From: Candidatus Faecaligallichristensenella faecipullorum
Lineage (GTDB): Bacteria > Bacillota > Clostridia > Christensenellales > Aristaeellaceae
NCBI GenBank assembly: GCA_018716505.1
Contig: DVJW01000210.1
Span: forward strand, 1-51,911
Reading direction: 5' to 3'
DNA length: 51,911 bases
In this document: positions 8,028 to 17,606 of the stretch, in pieces
Numbering within the stretch: position 1 is the stretch's first letter
Layout: each line of letters starts with the position of its first letter
Program-made: the position numbers and the translations under genes
The notes under the pieces: generated by a model
Databases searched by the model: none
Told to the model about the DNA's origin: nothing
The model's input: the letters and a program-made list of their open reading frames with translations, nothing else

Positions 8028-10247
8028 TTGGCGGAGCTGAATCATCCCGACGCGCCGGCCGAGCTGGCCCATCTGAAACAGACTTTGGATTTGATCGCCC
8101 GTGAGCAGGTGGTGGCCCGCGATGAGCTTAGCCGCGCCACCGAGGAACTGAATGTGGCGCGCAAGTACGACCCGGATGCCCTGCCGCTGAGGGAAATGCT
8201 GTACGCCCGGGCCAATCAGTCGGTGCGCAACCTGGAAAAGGCCTATCTGCGCCCCTACTTTACCCGGGTGGATTTTATCGAGGCCCAGGATCAGGTGAAG
8301 CGCGAGTATTATATCGGCCGCTATGGCGTGATGCACAGCGACACCCTGGAACCCGAGGTCATCGACTGGCGCAGCCCGGTGGCCAATCTGTACTACTCGG
8401 GCCAGGTGGGCCCCATGCACTATGTGACCCCGGACGGGGATATGCAGGGCGAGCTCACCTTAAAGCGCCAATTCGGCATTGAGGACAGCAAGCTTTTGAC
8501 CATCTTTGACACCGGGGTGGTGTCCCAGGATGCCTATCTTCAATCGGTGCTGGGCGCGGTGTCTGGGGACCGGCTTCGGGAAATTGTAACCACCATTCAG
8601 GCCGAACAGAACTATGTCATCCGCCATCCGCTGAACGTGCCGCTGGTGGTGCAGGGCGTGGCCGGCTCGGGCAAAACCACCATTGCCCTGCACCGCATTG
8701 CCTACCTCTTATACACCTTCCAGGATAAGCTCCAGCCCGAGCACATGATGATCCTGGCCCCCAATCCGCTGTTTTTGAACTATATTTCCGGGGTTTTGCC
8801 GGATTTGGGGGTGGAGCGGGTCAAACAGACCACCTTCCCGCTGCTCATGGCCGAGTGGTTGGGCAAGGCCCTGCCCAAGACGGAAAAGGCCGACACCCTG
8901 GAACATCAGCTGGCCATGGCCCCCGAGGAGCGGGAACGGGCCGCCCAAATCGCCCATGTCAAGGGGTCGCTGGAGATGGAGGCGCGCCTCAACGCCTGGC
9001 TGGACAAATTTGAGGAGCGGTTGGTGCCTGAGGGCGATCTGCTGTTCGGCCCGGTCCGGCTCTACAGCCGGGATCAGCTGCGGGATTGCCTGCTCAAGGA
9101 TTTGAAGCCCTTCCCCCTGGAGCGGCGCGTCAAGGAGTTTAAAAAGATCCTGACCCGCAAGGTCAAGGAGGCGGCCAATAAGGTCATCGAATGGCTGATG
9201 GAGGAATGCGAGCGCAGGGTGGAGCGGCTGATGGCCACCCTGCCCAACGACGAGGCCCGCCGCGGCCGCATCCGCGCCCTGTATGACAGCCGGGATCAGC
9301 GCATTCAGCAATCCAAGGATCAGATCAAGCCCTATATCAAGCAGGTGTTGGACAGCTTTCCCTCGCTGCAGCCCTTGGATTGCTATCGGGCCTTCTGGCA
9401 GGATCAGTTGGACAGCACGGACGAAGATCTGCGCGCCGCGGCCCAATATACGGTTCAGCGGCTCAAGGCCAAGCGCCCCAGCGTGGACGCCGAGGACGCC
9501 GCGCCCCTGGCCATGATGGCCATGCGGTTGATTGAGTTGAGCCGCATGGATGTGCGCCATATCGTCATCGACGAGGCCCAGGATTTTAGCCCGCTGGAAT
9601 TTATGCTGCTCAGGCGCATGTCCCGGGATGCCTCCATGACCGTGGTGGGGGATCTGATGCAGGGGGTGCACGCCTGGCGCGGGCTCACCGATTGGAAACA
9701 GCTCACCGACGGGGTTTTTGAGGGCAAGGCGGTGCAGCACTATCTGGTGACCAGCTACCGAAACACCGTGGAAATCATGAACTGCGCCCTGAGGGTGGCG
9801 CGCAACCGGCCCACCCCGGGCCAGAGAGAGGCCAAGCCGGTGCTGCGCCATGGGCCCGAGCCCGAGTTTATCGCCTTTAAAACCGCGGATCAACAGGCCG
9901 CGCTGGTGGCTGAAATTATCCGCAAATGGCGGGAAGAGGGCATGACCACCATCGCGGTGGTGGACCGCACCGAAAAGCAGCTTTCCGCCTTGATGAAGCG
10001 CCTGCCCAAGGATTTGAATATCCGCCTGTTGGATGTGAACGACGAAAGCTATTCCGGCGGCATACTGGCCGCGCCCGCCAGCTCGGTCAAGGGCCTGGAA
10101 TTCGACGGGGTGATCATGGCCGATTTGAGCGAGGATCATTTTCAGGATCAGGAGCTGGACGCCCGGCTGCTGTATGTGTGCCTGACCCGCCCGCTGCACC
10201 GGCTGGCCGGGCTGTACCGGGGGGAACTCACCCCGCTGCTGAAATAA
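8028..10247 (+). CDS. HelD/UvrD-like superfamily I helicase (RNA polymerase-associated HelD family)
   Basis: Walker A QGVAGSGKTTIALHRIAYLLY, DEAQDFSPLE; GGAGGTG precedes a TTG at 8028, so the start is probably TTG rather than ATG 8013. Confidence 0.85.
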   Translation: MAELNHPDAPAELAHLKQTLDLIAREQVVARDELSRATEELNVARKYDPDALPLREMLYARANQSVRNLEKAYLRPYFTRVDFIEAQDQVKREYYIGRYGVMHSDTLEPEVIDWRSPVANLYYSGQVGPMHYVTPDGDMQGELTLKRQFGIEDSKLLTIFDTGVVSQDAYLQSVLGAVSGDRLREIVTTIQAEQNYVIRHPLNVPLVVQGVAGSGKTTIALHRIAYLLYTFQDKLQPEHMMILAPNPLFLNYISGVLPDLGVERVKQTTFPLLMAEWLGKALPKTEKADTLEHQLAMAPEERERAAQIAHVKGSLEMEARLNAWLDKFEERLVPEGDLLFGPVRLYSRDQLRDCLLKDLKPFPLERRVKEFKKILTRKVKEAANKVIEWLMEECERRVERLMATLPNDEARRGRIRALYDSRDQRIQQSKDQIKPYIKQVLDSFPSLQPLDCYRAFWQDQLDSTDEDLRAAAQYTVQRLKAKRPSVDAEDAAPLAMMAMRLIELSRMDVRHIVIDEAQDFSPLEFMLLRRMSRDASMTVVGDLMQGVHAWRGLTDWKQLTDGVFEGKAVQHYLVTSYRNTVEIMNCALRVARNRPTPGQREAKPVLRHGPEPEFIAFKTADQQAALVAEIIRKWREEGMTTIAVVDRTEKQLSALMKRLPKDLNIRLLDVNDESYSGGILAAPASSVKGLEFDGVIMADLSEDHFQDQELDARLLYVCLTRPLHRLAGLYRGELTPLLK

Positions 10248-10291
10248 ATTCGGGATATGGCCCGGAACGTGTCGAACAAGCCGGCATGCTG

Positions 10292-10321
10292 TTTCCCCCC
10301 GGCTTTGCCGGGGGATATTTT
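10292..10321 (+). terminator. Terminator after the HelD-like gene
   Basis: CCCCCCGGCTTTGCCGGGGG followed by ATATTTTT. Confidence 0.7.
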
Positions 10322-10359
10322 TATGGAAAAACTTAAGCCGGTATGATACAATCATGGGG

Positions 10360-10480
10360 CAAAGATAAAAACGCAACGCAGGCGCAAAACGCCTGTAGAG
10401 CCGGTAGGTAGCCCGGCCGCACCGAAAGGTGTAAGTAACCCTCCCTCCTTGGGTCGTCCGTTCTTTGCGGGGATAAAACG
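10360..10480 (+). ncRNA. yjdF-type structured leader (azaaromatic-sensing riboswitch class)
   Basis: GATAAAAACGCAACGCAGGCG...GAGCCGGTAGGTAGCCCGGCCGCACCGAAAGGTGTAAGTAACCCTCCCTCCTTGGGTCGTCCGTTCTTTGCGGGG immediately upstream of a YjdF/DUF2992 ORF. Confidence 0.82.
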
Positions 10481-10496
10481 TTAAGGAGGAATGGTC

Positions 10497-10913
10497 ATGG
10501 ACAGAGTATCGGGCGCGCTGACGGTTTTTTTCGAGGATCCCTTCTGGGTAGGCGTTTTTGAGCGCATATCCGGGGAAAGGCTTGCCGTATGCAAGGTGAC
10601 CTTTGGATCAAGCCCCAAGGACAACGAGGTATACGCCTTCATCCTGAAACATTACCGCGGCCTTCGATTCAGTCCGGCTGTGGCAGCCGCCGTAAAGGAA
10701 ACCGCCCATAACCCCAAAAGGGTGAGGCGCCAGGTGCGCAGGCAGGTAGGCAATACCGGCATCGGCACCAAATCGCAGCAGGCGTTGAATTTACAGCGGG
10801 AGCAGTTGAAAACCGAACGCAAAGCGGTCTGCCGGGAACGCCGGGAGGCGGAGCAGGAGCGGCGGTTTGAACTGAAACAGCAGAAAAAGAGAGAGAAGCA
10901 TAGGGGCAGATAA
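10497..10913 (+). CDS. yjdF: YjdF family protein (DUF2992)
   Basis: MDRVSGALTVFFEDPFWVGVFER...C-terminal KR-rich tail; start after AAGGAGGA. Confidence 0.88.
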   Translation: MDRVSGALTVFFEDPFWVGVFERISGERLAVCKVTFGSSPKDNEVYAFILKHYRGLRFSPAVAAAVKETAHNPKRVRRQVRRQVGNTGIGTKSQQALNLQREQLKTERKAVCRERREAEQERRFELKQQKKREKHRGR

Positions 10914-10937
10914 CGCCGCTCCGTGCTTCTCCCCAAG

Positions 10938-10973
10938 CGCCGGCGCCCTTGAAGCGGGTTCCGGCGTTTTTGC
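10938..10973 (+). terminator. Terminator downstream of yjdF
   Basis: CGCCGG...CCGGCG-TTTTT. Confidence 0.65.
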
Positions 10974-11030
10974 TTGCCATTCGCGCCCGGGCCGCTTATA
11001 ATGGAAGAAAAAATAAGGGAGGTCTTCCCA

Positions 11031-12089
11031 GTGAACAACGAAATTCAGCAGGTTCGCGCCTTGATGGCGCAAAAGCCCAGGGCGAATCTGGGCTTTTTTC
11101 CCACCCCCTTTTATAAGCTGGAACGCATGAGCCGGGAATTGGGCGTTGAGCTGTATATCAAGCGAGACGATTTTTCGGGCATGAGCCTTTTTGGGGGCAA
11201 CAAAATCCGAAAGCTGGAATACCTGATGGGCGACGCCCTGGATAAGGGCTGCGATACCGTGTTTACCTATGGGGCCACCCAGTCCAATCATGCCATGCAG
11301 ACCGTGACCGCGGCCCGCAAACTGGGGCTCACGCCCATTCTGTATCTGAACGCCTATGTGGAGCCCGATGAGAACGACATTCGCGCCAACATGCTGTTGG
11401 ATCGGGTGCTGGGGGCCCAGATGCATATCGTCAAGGGCCTGGACGGGGAAACCGAGGCCCAGACCGAAGCAAGGTGTGTGGAATTGGGCCATCAGCACGC
11501 CCAAAGGCTGGAGGCCCAGGGCCACAAATGCTATGATATCCCCCTGGGCGGGGCCAGCGTGGTGGGCAGCGCGGGCTTTATCGGCGGCTATGCCGAGCTG
11601 ATGGAGCAGTGCGCGGACATGAACCTGGAACCGGATCATCTGTTTTTGGCCACCGGAACCGGCGGCACCTTGGCTGGCCTGGTGGCCGGGCGCGCGATGC
11701 TGGGGGGCGGCCCCCGGATTGTCGGGGTGGCGGTGAGCGAAAAGGGCCCGGAGTATGAAAAGAAGTGCGCCAATTTAGCCAACGGGGCCCTGGAATGGCT
11801 GGGCGCTCCGGCGCGGGTGGAGGATTCGGACTTTACCGTGGATCGGGGCTACTTTGCCCCGGGCTATGAGCAGCCCAATGAGCGGGCCACCAGGGCCATC
11901 CGCATGCTGGCCCGGATGGAAGGGCTGATTACCGATCCGGTGTATACCGGAAAGGCCCTGGCCGGACTTCTGGGCGCGGTGGAATCCGGCCAGCTGGCCC
12001 AGGGTAGCCGGGTGGTATTCTGGCATACCGGCGGGGCCACCGCCCTGTTCGCGGAAAGAGAGATTCTGGGCGATTTGTCCCAGGCCTGA
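11031..12089 (+). CDS. PLP-dependent D-cysteine desulfhydrase / ACC deaminase family protein
   Basis: PTPFYKLERMSRELGVELYIKRDD..GGNKIRKLEYLMGDAL; GTG start 11031 preceded by GGGAGG. Confidence 0.88.
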   Translation: MNNEIQQVRALMAQKPRANLGFFPTPFYKLERMSRELGVELYIKRDDFSGMSLFGGNKIRKLEYLMGDALDKGCDTVFTYGATQSNHAMQTVTAARKLGLTPILYLNAYVEPDENDIRANMLLDRVLGAQMHIVKGLDGETEAQTEARCVELGHQHAQRLEAQGHKCYDIPLGGASVVGSAGFIGGYAELMEQCADMNLEPDHLFLATGTGGTLAGLVAGRAMLGGGPRIVGVAVSEKGPEYEKKCANLANGALEWLGAPARVEDSDFTVDRGYFAPGYEQPNERATRAIRMLARMEGLITDPVYTGKALAGLLGAVESGQLAQGSRVVFWHTGGATALFAEREILGDLSQA

Positions 12090-12260
12090 TTTGTCCGCCC
12101 ATCCCGGGCAATGGATAAAAACCGCGCTGAATTTGGCCCCTTGGCTGTACAGCGCGCGGCGGATTCGCTATAATGAAAACAGCAAAACGCCCGCGGGGGT
12201 TGCGTTTCCCTTGGGGAAACCGCTCCCGAAAGGGCGCGCATAGAAAGGCGTCTGAAAGCG

Positions 12261-14339
12261 ATGGAACAAAAGGCAAAGTGGATTTGGATTCAGGAGAGCC
12301 GCCCCAATCAGTGGGTGGAGATGGAGCGCAAGTTTGATTTGGAAGCCCAGCCCCAGAGCGCGGTGGCTGAAATTGCGGTGGATTCCAAGTATACCCTGTG
12401 GGTAAACGGCACGCTGTGCGTGCTGGATGGCGGGCTCAACCGGGGCCCGGAGTGCGGAAAGGGCTATATCGACCGGATATCCCTGGCCCGCTATCTGAAG
12501 CAGGGGGAAAATACCCTGCGCCTTATGGTATGGTATTGGGGCAACGAGGGCCGCAACAACGAGGACAGTGGACATGGCGGCCTTTATTTCCAGATGGAAA
12601 TCGATGGGGAAACCCGTTTGGTCAGCGATCATACCTGGGCCGCCCGCCTGTGCCCGGGCTATCAGGAGACCGGGAAGCCCCTGCCCGCCTATCTGTACGG
12701 TGGTCATAACGTGGGTTACGACGCCCGCAAGGCCGATGAAGCGGCCCCGGAAACCTGGCCCAGGGCGGTGGAACTGGGCGAAATGGGCTGCGCGCCCTTT
12801 GGCGAGGCCGAGCCCCGCCCGGTGCCCATGATGGCCTTTGACAAAATCCGGCCCTTTACGAAGATTCAGCGCCAAGCGGGCAAGTGGGTGTGCGATCTGC
12901 CCTACGCCTGCCAGTCCCAGCCTTATTTTAAGCTGCGCGCGCCCGAGGGCAGGATGGTGGACGTGCGCACCGATCGCTACACCGTGAACGGCGGCCCCGG
13001 GGATGAAATGCATCAGTATAACGGCCACCGGGTGGAATATATCACCCGTTCCGGCGAGCAGGAATTCGAGGCCTTTAACTGGATGTTCGGGGAAAAGATG
13101 ATCTTTACCTTTGACGAAGGGGTGGAGCTCATCGAGGTGGGCTATCGGGAGAGCGGCTACGACACCCGGGTAATGGGCAGTTTCCACACCGGGGACGGCC
13201 GGATCAACCGCCTGATGGATAAGTGCTGCCGCACCTTGATCAACTGCATGCGCGACAACTTCATGGATTGCCCGGATCGGGAGCGCGGCCAGTGGATCGG
13301 GGACGTGAGCGTGCAGACCCCCCAGGTGTTTTACCTGTTGGAGCAAAACGCGGTCATGCTCATGCGCAAGGCCATATCCGACTTTTTCCGCATGCGCCGG
13401 GGCGATGTGCTGGTGGGCAATGTGCCGGGCGTGTGCTATGGCGAGCTGCCGCCCCAATCCCTGTGTGCGGTGAGCGAATGGGGCATGCTGGCCCAATACT
13501 ATGCCTTCACCGGGGACAAGACCGCGCTGAGGCAGGGCTTTGAGCCCACCGTCGCCTACCTCAAACTCTGGGATATGCAGCAGGACGGCCTGGTGGCCCC
13601 CCGAACGGGCAATTGGCGCTGGTTCGACCATCTGGAACATATCGACGAGCCGGTGCTGGAAAACGCCTGGTATTATTCCGCCCTGAAATTTGCCCGCCAT
13701 ATGGCCGATGAACTGGGCGTTCACGATCACGACGCCCTGCTGGAAGGCCGCATGAAGTCCATTGCCGCGGCCTATGACAAGGCCTTCTGGAAGGGCGACC
13801 GCTATCAGAGCGGGGCATATACCGACGACCGGGCCCAGGCCATGGCGGCCCTGAGCGGATTGGCCTCGGAGGACAAATATCCAGCCCTGATCTCGGTGTT
13901 GGAGCATGTTCAGGAGGCCACCCCCTATATGGAGGCCTTTGTGCTGCTGGCCATGTGCGAGATGGGCGGGGGCAAGGCGGCCATGGCGCGCATGATGGAC
14001 CGCTATGGCGACTTGATTGACAACGAAAACACCACCCTGTGGGAGGACTTCCACATCCTGGGCACGCATAACCACGCCTGGAGCGGCGGCCCGGCCACCT
14101 GCCTCATGCGCTGCGCGGCCGGCATCGTGCCCGAGGGCGCGGGCCAATATCTGATCCGTCCGGTGGATATGGGCTTGAAGGCCTTTGAGGCCGCCATGTT
14201 CACCCCCTGGGGGAAGCTCAGCGTGCGCCTGGAAAACGGAATTTATTTCGTCAAGGCCCCGGAAGCGCTGTCTTTGCGCTTTGACGAGCGCATGGCGGGC
14301 GGCGCGCGCATCGCGGTGGAAATGGAGGCCGTGCAATGA
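12261..14339 (+). CDS. GH78-like alpha-L-rhamnosidase family protein, no obvious signal peptide
   Basis: DNFMDCPDRERGQWIGDVSVQ, (alpha/alpha)6-barrel-like core. Confidence 0.8.
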   Translation: MEQKAKWIWIQESRPNQWVEMERKFDLEAQPQSAVAEIAVDSKYTLWVNGTLCVLDGGLNRGPECGKGYIDRISLARYLKQGENTLRLMVWYWGNEGRNNEDSGHGGLYFQMEIDGETRLVSDHTWAARLCPGYQETGKPLPAYLYGGHNVGYDARKADEAAPETWPRAVELGEMGCAPFGEAEPRPVPMMAFDKIRPFTKIQRQAGKWVCDLPYACQSQPYFKLRAPEGRMVDVRTDRYTVNGGPGDEMHQYNGHRVEYITRSGEQEFEAFNWMFGEKMIFTFDEGVELIEVGYRESGYDTRVMGSFHTGDGRINRLMDKCCRTLINCMRDNFMDCPDRERGQWIGDVSVQTPQVFYLLEQNAVMLMRKAISDFFRMRRGDVLVGNVPGVCYGELPPQSLCAVSEWGMLAQYYAFTGDKTALRQGFEPTVAYLKLWDMQQDGLVAPRTGNWRWFDHLEHIDEPVLENAWYYSALKFARHMADELGVHDHDALLEGRMKSIAAAYDKAFWKGDRYQSGAYTDDRAQAMAALSGLASEDKYPALISVLEHVQEATPYMEAFVLLAMCEMGGGKAAMARMMDRYGDLIDNENTTLWEDFHILGTHNHAWSGGPATCLMRCAAGIVPEGAGQYLIRPVDMGLKAFEAAMFTPWGKLSVRLENGIYFVKAPEALSLRFDERMAGGARIAVEMEAVQ

Positions 14340-15484
14340 ACGTCCAGCAGGCCATGGCCCGCTGCTGGGCCGAGATTGATTTGGATAAGCTGCTCGACAA
14401 CTATCGAAACGCCCAAAGCGAAATCGTGAACGGGGCGCGCATCATCCCGGTTTTGAAGGCCAACGCCTACGGCATGGGCGCCCTGCCCGTGGCCCGCGCG
14501 CTGGCCTCGGCCGGGGCAAACCTGTTCGCGGTGGCCGCCTTCCGGGAGGCCATGGAGCTCAAGGCCGGGCTCAAGGCCGATGTGCTGGTCATGGGCATGA
14601 CCGGGGACGCGGAACTTTGGGAGGCGGTGGACAACGGGGTAATCGTGACGCTGTTCAGCGTCCATCAGGCCCGATTGCTGAGCGAAGCCGCCCAAAAGCT
14701 TCAAAAACCCGCCCGGGTGCACCTGAAAATCGATACCGGACTGCACCGGCTGGGCTTTGCCCCGGACGAGGCGGTGGGCCAGATTCAGGAAATCGCCCGG
14801 ATGCGGGGCATACAAATCGAGGGCATGTACAGCCATCTGGCCCTGCGCAATGAAGAGGAGGACGCCCGGCAGTTTGAAAGGCTGACCTCGGTTCAAAGGG
14901 CGCTGGAGGAAAAGGGAATTTCGGTGGGCATGATGCATCTGGACGACAGCATCGGCATGGTGCGCCATCCCGAGTATCAGCTGGACGCGGTGCGCATCGC
15001 GGCGTATCTGTTCGGCGTCACGCCCTATCGCTATGCCCATCCCGAAAAGGTCAACGCCATTTGCACCCTGAAGGCGCGCATTGCGGATATCCACTGGGTG
15101 GAGGCTGGCGAATGCGTGGGGTATGACGAGGATCATCCCCTGAAGCGCAAAAGCCGGGTGGCCACCCTGTGCGCCGGCTATGTGGACGGCTTTCCCCGGG
15201 TGGCCGAGGTGGGCTCGGTGGAAATTCTGGGCAGGCGCGCCCCGGTGGTGGGGCTGGTGTGCATGGATCAGATGATGGTGGATGTGACCGGTATCCCCGA
15301 AGCCGCGCCGGGCGGGGAAGCCATACTGTTGGGTTCCTCCATAAAGGTGGATGAGCTGGCCTCCTGGGCGAATCTTAACCGCAACGAGGCCTACGCGCGC
15401 ATCAACCGCCGGGTGCCCCGAATCTATAAACAGGCGGGCAAAGCGGATTTTGTGGTGGATTACATGACCGAAACCGGCCGGTAG
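14336..15484 (+). CDS. alr: Alanine racemase
   Basis: AEIDLDKLLDNYRNAQ...VLKANAYGMGALPVARAL; ATGA overlap with the upstream GH78 gene. Confidence 0.92.
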   Translation: MNVQQAMARCWAEIDLDKLLDNYRNAQSEIVNGARIIPVLKANAYGMGALPVARALASAGANLFAVAAFREAMELKAGLKADVLVMGMTGDAELWEAVDNGVIVTLFSVHQARLLSEAAQKLQKPARVHLKIDTGLHRLGFAPDEAVGQIQEIARMRGIQIEGMYSHLALRNEEEDARQFERLTSVQRALEEKGISVGMMHLDDSIGMVRHPEYQLDAVRIAAYLFGVTPYRYAHPEKVNAICTLKARIADIHWVEAGECVGYDEDHPLKRKSRVATLCAGYVDGFPRVAEVGSVEILGRRAPVVGLVCMDQMMVDVTGIPEAAPGGEAILLGSSIKVDELASWANLNRNEAYARINRRVPRIYKQAGKADFVVDYMTETGR

Positions 15485-15511
15485 GCTTCTATTTGGAAAG
15501 AGGGCAATTTC

Positions 15512-16711
15512 ATGACCGATGAACAACTGAAACAAGAGGCGCTGGCGCTGGCTCCCTGGCTGACGAAGACCCGGCGCGATTTGCATAAGATTCCGGAGCC
15601 CGGATTTGAGGAATTTGAGACCCAGGCCTATATCATGCGGGCCCTGGACGAGATGAAGATTCCCTATACCACCCATAAGACCTGGGTGGTGGGGCTGATT
15701 TCCGGGGCCAGGCCCGGGCGCACGGTGGCCCTGCGCGCGGATATGGACGGGCTGCCGTTAAAGGAGCCCGCGGGCTGCGGCTTTGCCTCCACCCATCCGG
15801 GCTACATGCACGCCTGCGGCCACGACGCCCATGTGACCATGGCCTTGGGCGCGGCCCGGCTGTTGAACGCCCATAAGGACGAGCTGGCCGGAAATGTGAA
15901 GCTGCTCTTTCAGCCCGCCGAGGAAACGGTGGGCGGCGCGCTGCCCATGGTGCAGGCCGGGGTGCTGGAAAATCCCCATGTGGACAAGGTGTTTGGGCTG
16001 CATGTGATGAGCCGCCTGCCCCTGGGTACGGTGGAGACCCGCTATGGCGCGCTGAACGGCTCCAGCGATGATGTCCAGCTGTTTATCCGGGGCAAGGCCG
16101 GTCATGGCGCCTATCCGGAAATGGGGGTGGATGGCATTGTGATCGCGGCCCAGGTGATCTGCGCCCTGCAAACCTTGGTGTCCCGAAGCGTGTCCCCCCT
16201 GGACAGCGCGGTGCTGAGCTTCGGCACCATTGAGGGCGGCAGCGCCAATAACGTGCTTTGCGGCGAGGTGAAGCTGCACGGCACCCTGCGCACCGTCAGC
16301 CCCAAAACCCGGGAGGCGCTGCTGCGGCGCATGGAGCAGATTTCCACCGGCATTGCCCGCTCCATGGGCGGGGATGCCGAGCTGGTCGTGGAGCCCGGTT
16401 ATTGCGCGCTGATCAATCACGACGCGGATGTGCGCCATATCCTGAACACCGCCACCCGGCTGCTGGGCAAGGAAAACGTGCTCCAAAAGCCCGAGCCCAG
16501 CATGGGCGTGGAGGATTTTTCCTATTTTATCGAACATACCCCGGGCGCGTTTTTCCATCTCGGATGCGCGGCCCCCGGGGAAAGCGAGGCCGCGCCGCTG
16601 CATAGCGTGGACTTTACCCTGGATGAGCGCTGTCTGCCCATCGGGGTGATGATGCACGCCGCGCTGGTCATGGAGGCGCTGGCCGAAATAGGAGAGGAGG
16701 AACAGGCATGA
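15512..16711 (+). CDS. M20-family amidohydrolase (N-acyl-amino-acid/hippurate hydrolase-like)
   Basis: RRDLHKIPEPGFEEFET...ACGHDAHVTMALGAARLL. Confidence 0.92.
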   Translation: MTDEQLKQEALALAPWLTKTRRDLHKIPEPGFEEFETQAYIMRALDEMKIPYTTHKTWVVGLISGARPGRTVALRADMDGLPLKEPAGCGFASTHPGYMHACGHDAHVTMALGAARLLNAHKDELAGNVKLLFQPAEETVGGALPMVQAGVLENPHVDKVFGLHVMSRLPLGTVETRYGALNGSSDDVQLFIRGKAGHGAYPEMGVDGIVIAAQVICALQTLVSRSVSPLDSAVLSFGTIEGGSANNVLCGEVKLHGTLRTVSPKTREALLRRMEQISTGIARSMGGDAELVVEPGYCALINHDADVRHILNTATRLLGKENVLQKPEPSMGVEDFSYFIEHTPGAFFHLGCAAPGESEAAPLHSVDFTLDERCLPIGVMMHAALVMEALAEIGEEEQA

Positions 16712-17505
16712 AACTGTTTTTGAGCGCGGATATCGAGGGTACCGCGGGGGTGGCCCACTGGGATGAGACCGAAAAGGGACGCTTCGGCTATGAGCATTTT
16801 GCCCGCCAGATGAGTCTGGAGGTGGCCGCGGCCTGTGAGGGCGCGATGGAGGCCGGATATGACGACATTCTGGTGCGCGACGCCCATGACAGCGCCCGGA
16901 ATATCGACCCCGAGCTGCTGCCCGAATGCGTGCGCATCTTCCGGGGCTGGGGCAGCGATCCTTTGAGCATGATGTCCGGGCTGGACGGGAGCTTTGACGC
17001 GGTGGCCTTTACCGGGTATCATTCCCCGGCCAGCAGCCCGGAGAATCCGCTTTCCCACACCATGAACCTTAAAAACAACTATGTCCTGATCAACGGCCAG
17101 GTGGCCAGCGAGCTGATGATCAACAGCCTGACCGCGGCCTATTATCATGTGCCGGTGGCGTTTGTGAGCGGGGATCAGGGATTGTGCCATTGGATGAATT
17201 TGACGAGCCCCAATACCGTGACCGTGCCGGTGAGCCAGGGCGTGGGCAATGGCTCCATCTCCATTCATCCCCGCGTGGCGGTGAAGCGCATCCGCGAAGG
17301 CATGAAAGAGGCGCTGTGCCGCCCGGGCGTGGATTGCCGCTTCCCCCTGCCCGAGCGCTTCCAGGTGGAGATCAACTTCAAGGACCACAATCGGGCGCGC
17401 AGCGCCGGGTTTTACCCGGGCGTCCGCCAATTGGACAGCAAGCGCGTGGAGTTCGAAACCAAGGATTATATGGACGTGCTGAAGTTTTTCCATTTTGTGC
17501 TGTAG
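16708..17505 (+). CDS. dppA: M55 D-aminopeptidase DppA family
   Basis: MKLFLSADIEGTAGVAHWDE...DAHDSARNID...TGYHSPA. Confidence 0.9.
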   Translation: MKLFLSADIEGTAGVAHWDETEKGRFGYEHFARQMSLEVAAACEGAMEAGYDDILVRDAHDSARNIDPELLPECVRIFRGWGSDPLSMMSGLDGSFDAVAFTGYHSPASSPENPLSHTMNLKNNYVLINGQVASELMINSLTAAYYHVPVAFVSGDQGLCHWMNLTSPNTVTVPVSQGVGNGSISIHPRVAVKRIREGMKEALCRPGVDCRFPLPERFQVEINFKDHNRARSAGFYPGVRQLDSKRVEFETKDYMDVLKFFHFVL

Positions 17506-17528
17506 TTTTTTCGATGAGAGGATGAAAG

Positions 17529-17569
17529 AAAATCCCCTGTCCCGCTGGTTGCGGGACAGGGGATTTTTG
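17529..17569. terminator. Bidirectional terminator between dppA and the carboxyltransferase gene
   Basis: AATCCCCTGTCCCGC-TGGTT-GCGGGACAGGGGATTTTTG. Confidence 0.92.
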
Positions 17570-17606
17570 TTTAAGCAAAACGGTTTGCCGGCTCGCGCCT
17601 CAGCCG

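Noticed and set aside
8709-10376. 555-aa minus-strand ORF antisense to the HelD-like gene
   Set aside because: Shadow ORF; no recognisable domain or motif of its own.
10360-10480. c-di-GMP-I (GEMM) riboswitch, suggested by CCGGTAGGTAGC
   Set aside because: Other GEMM elements are absent, and the downstream gene is YjdF/DUF2992, which fits the yjdF motif better.
12168-14336. 722-aa minus-strand ORF antisense to GH78
   Set aside because: His/Gly/Ala-rich shadow ORF with no recognisable domain.
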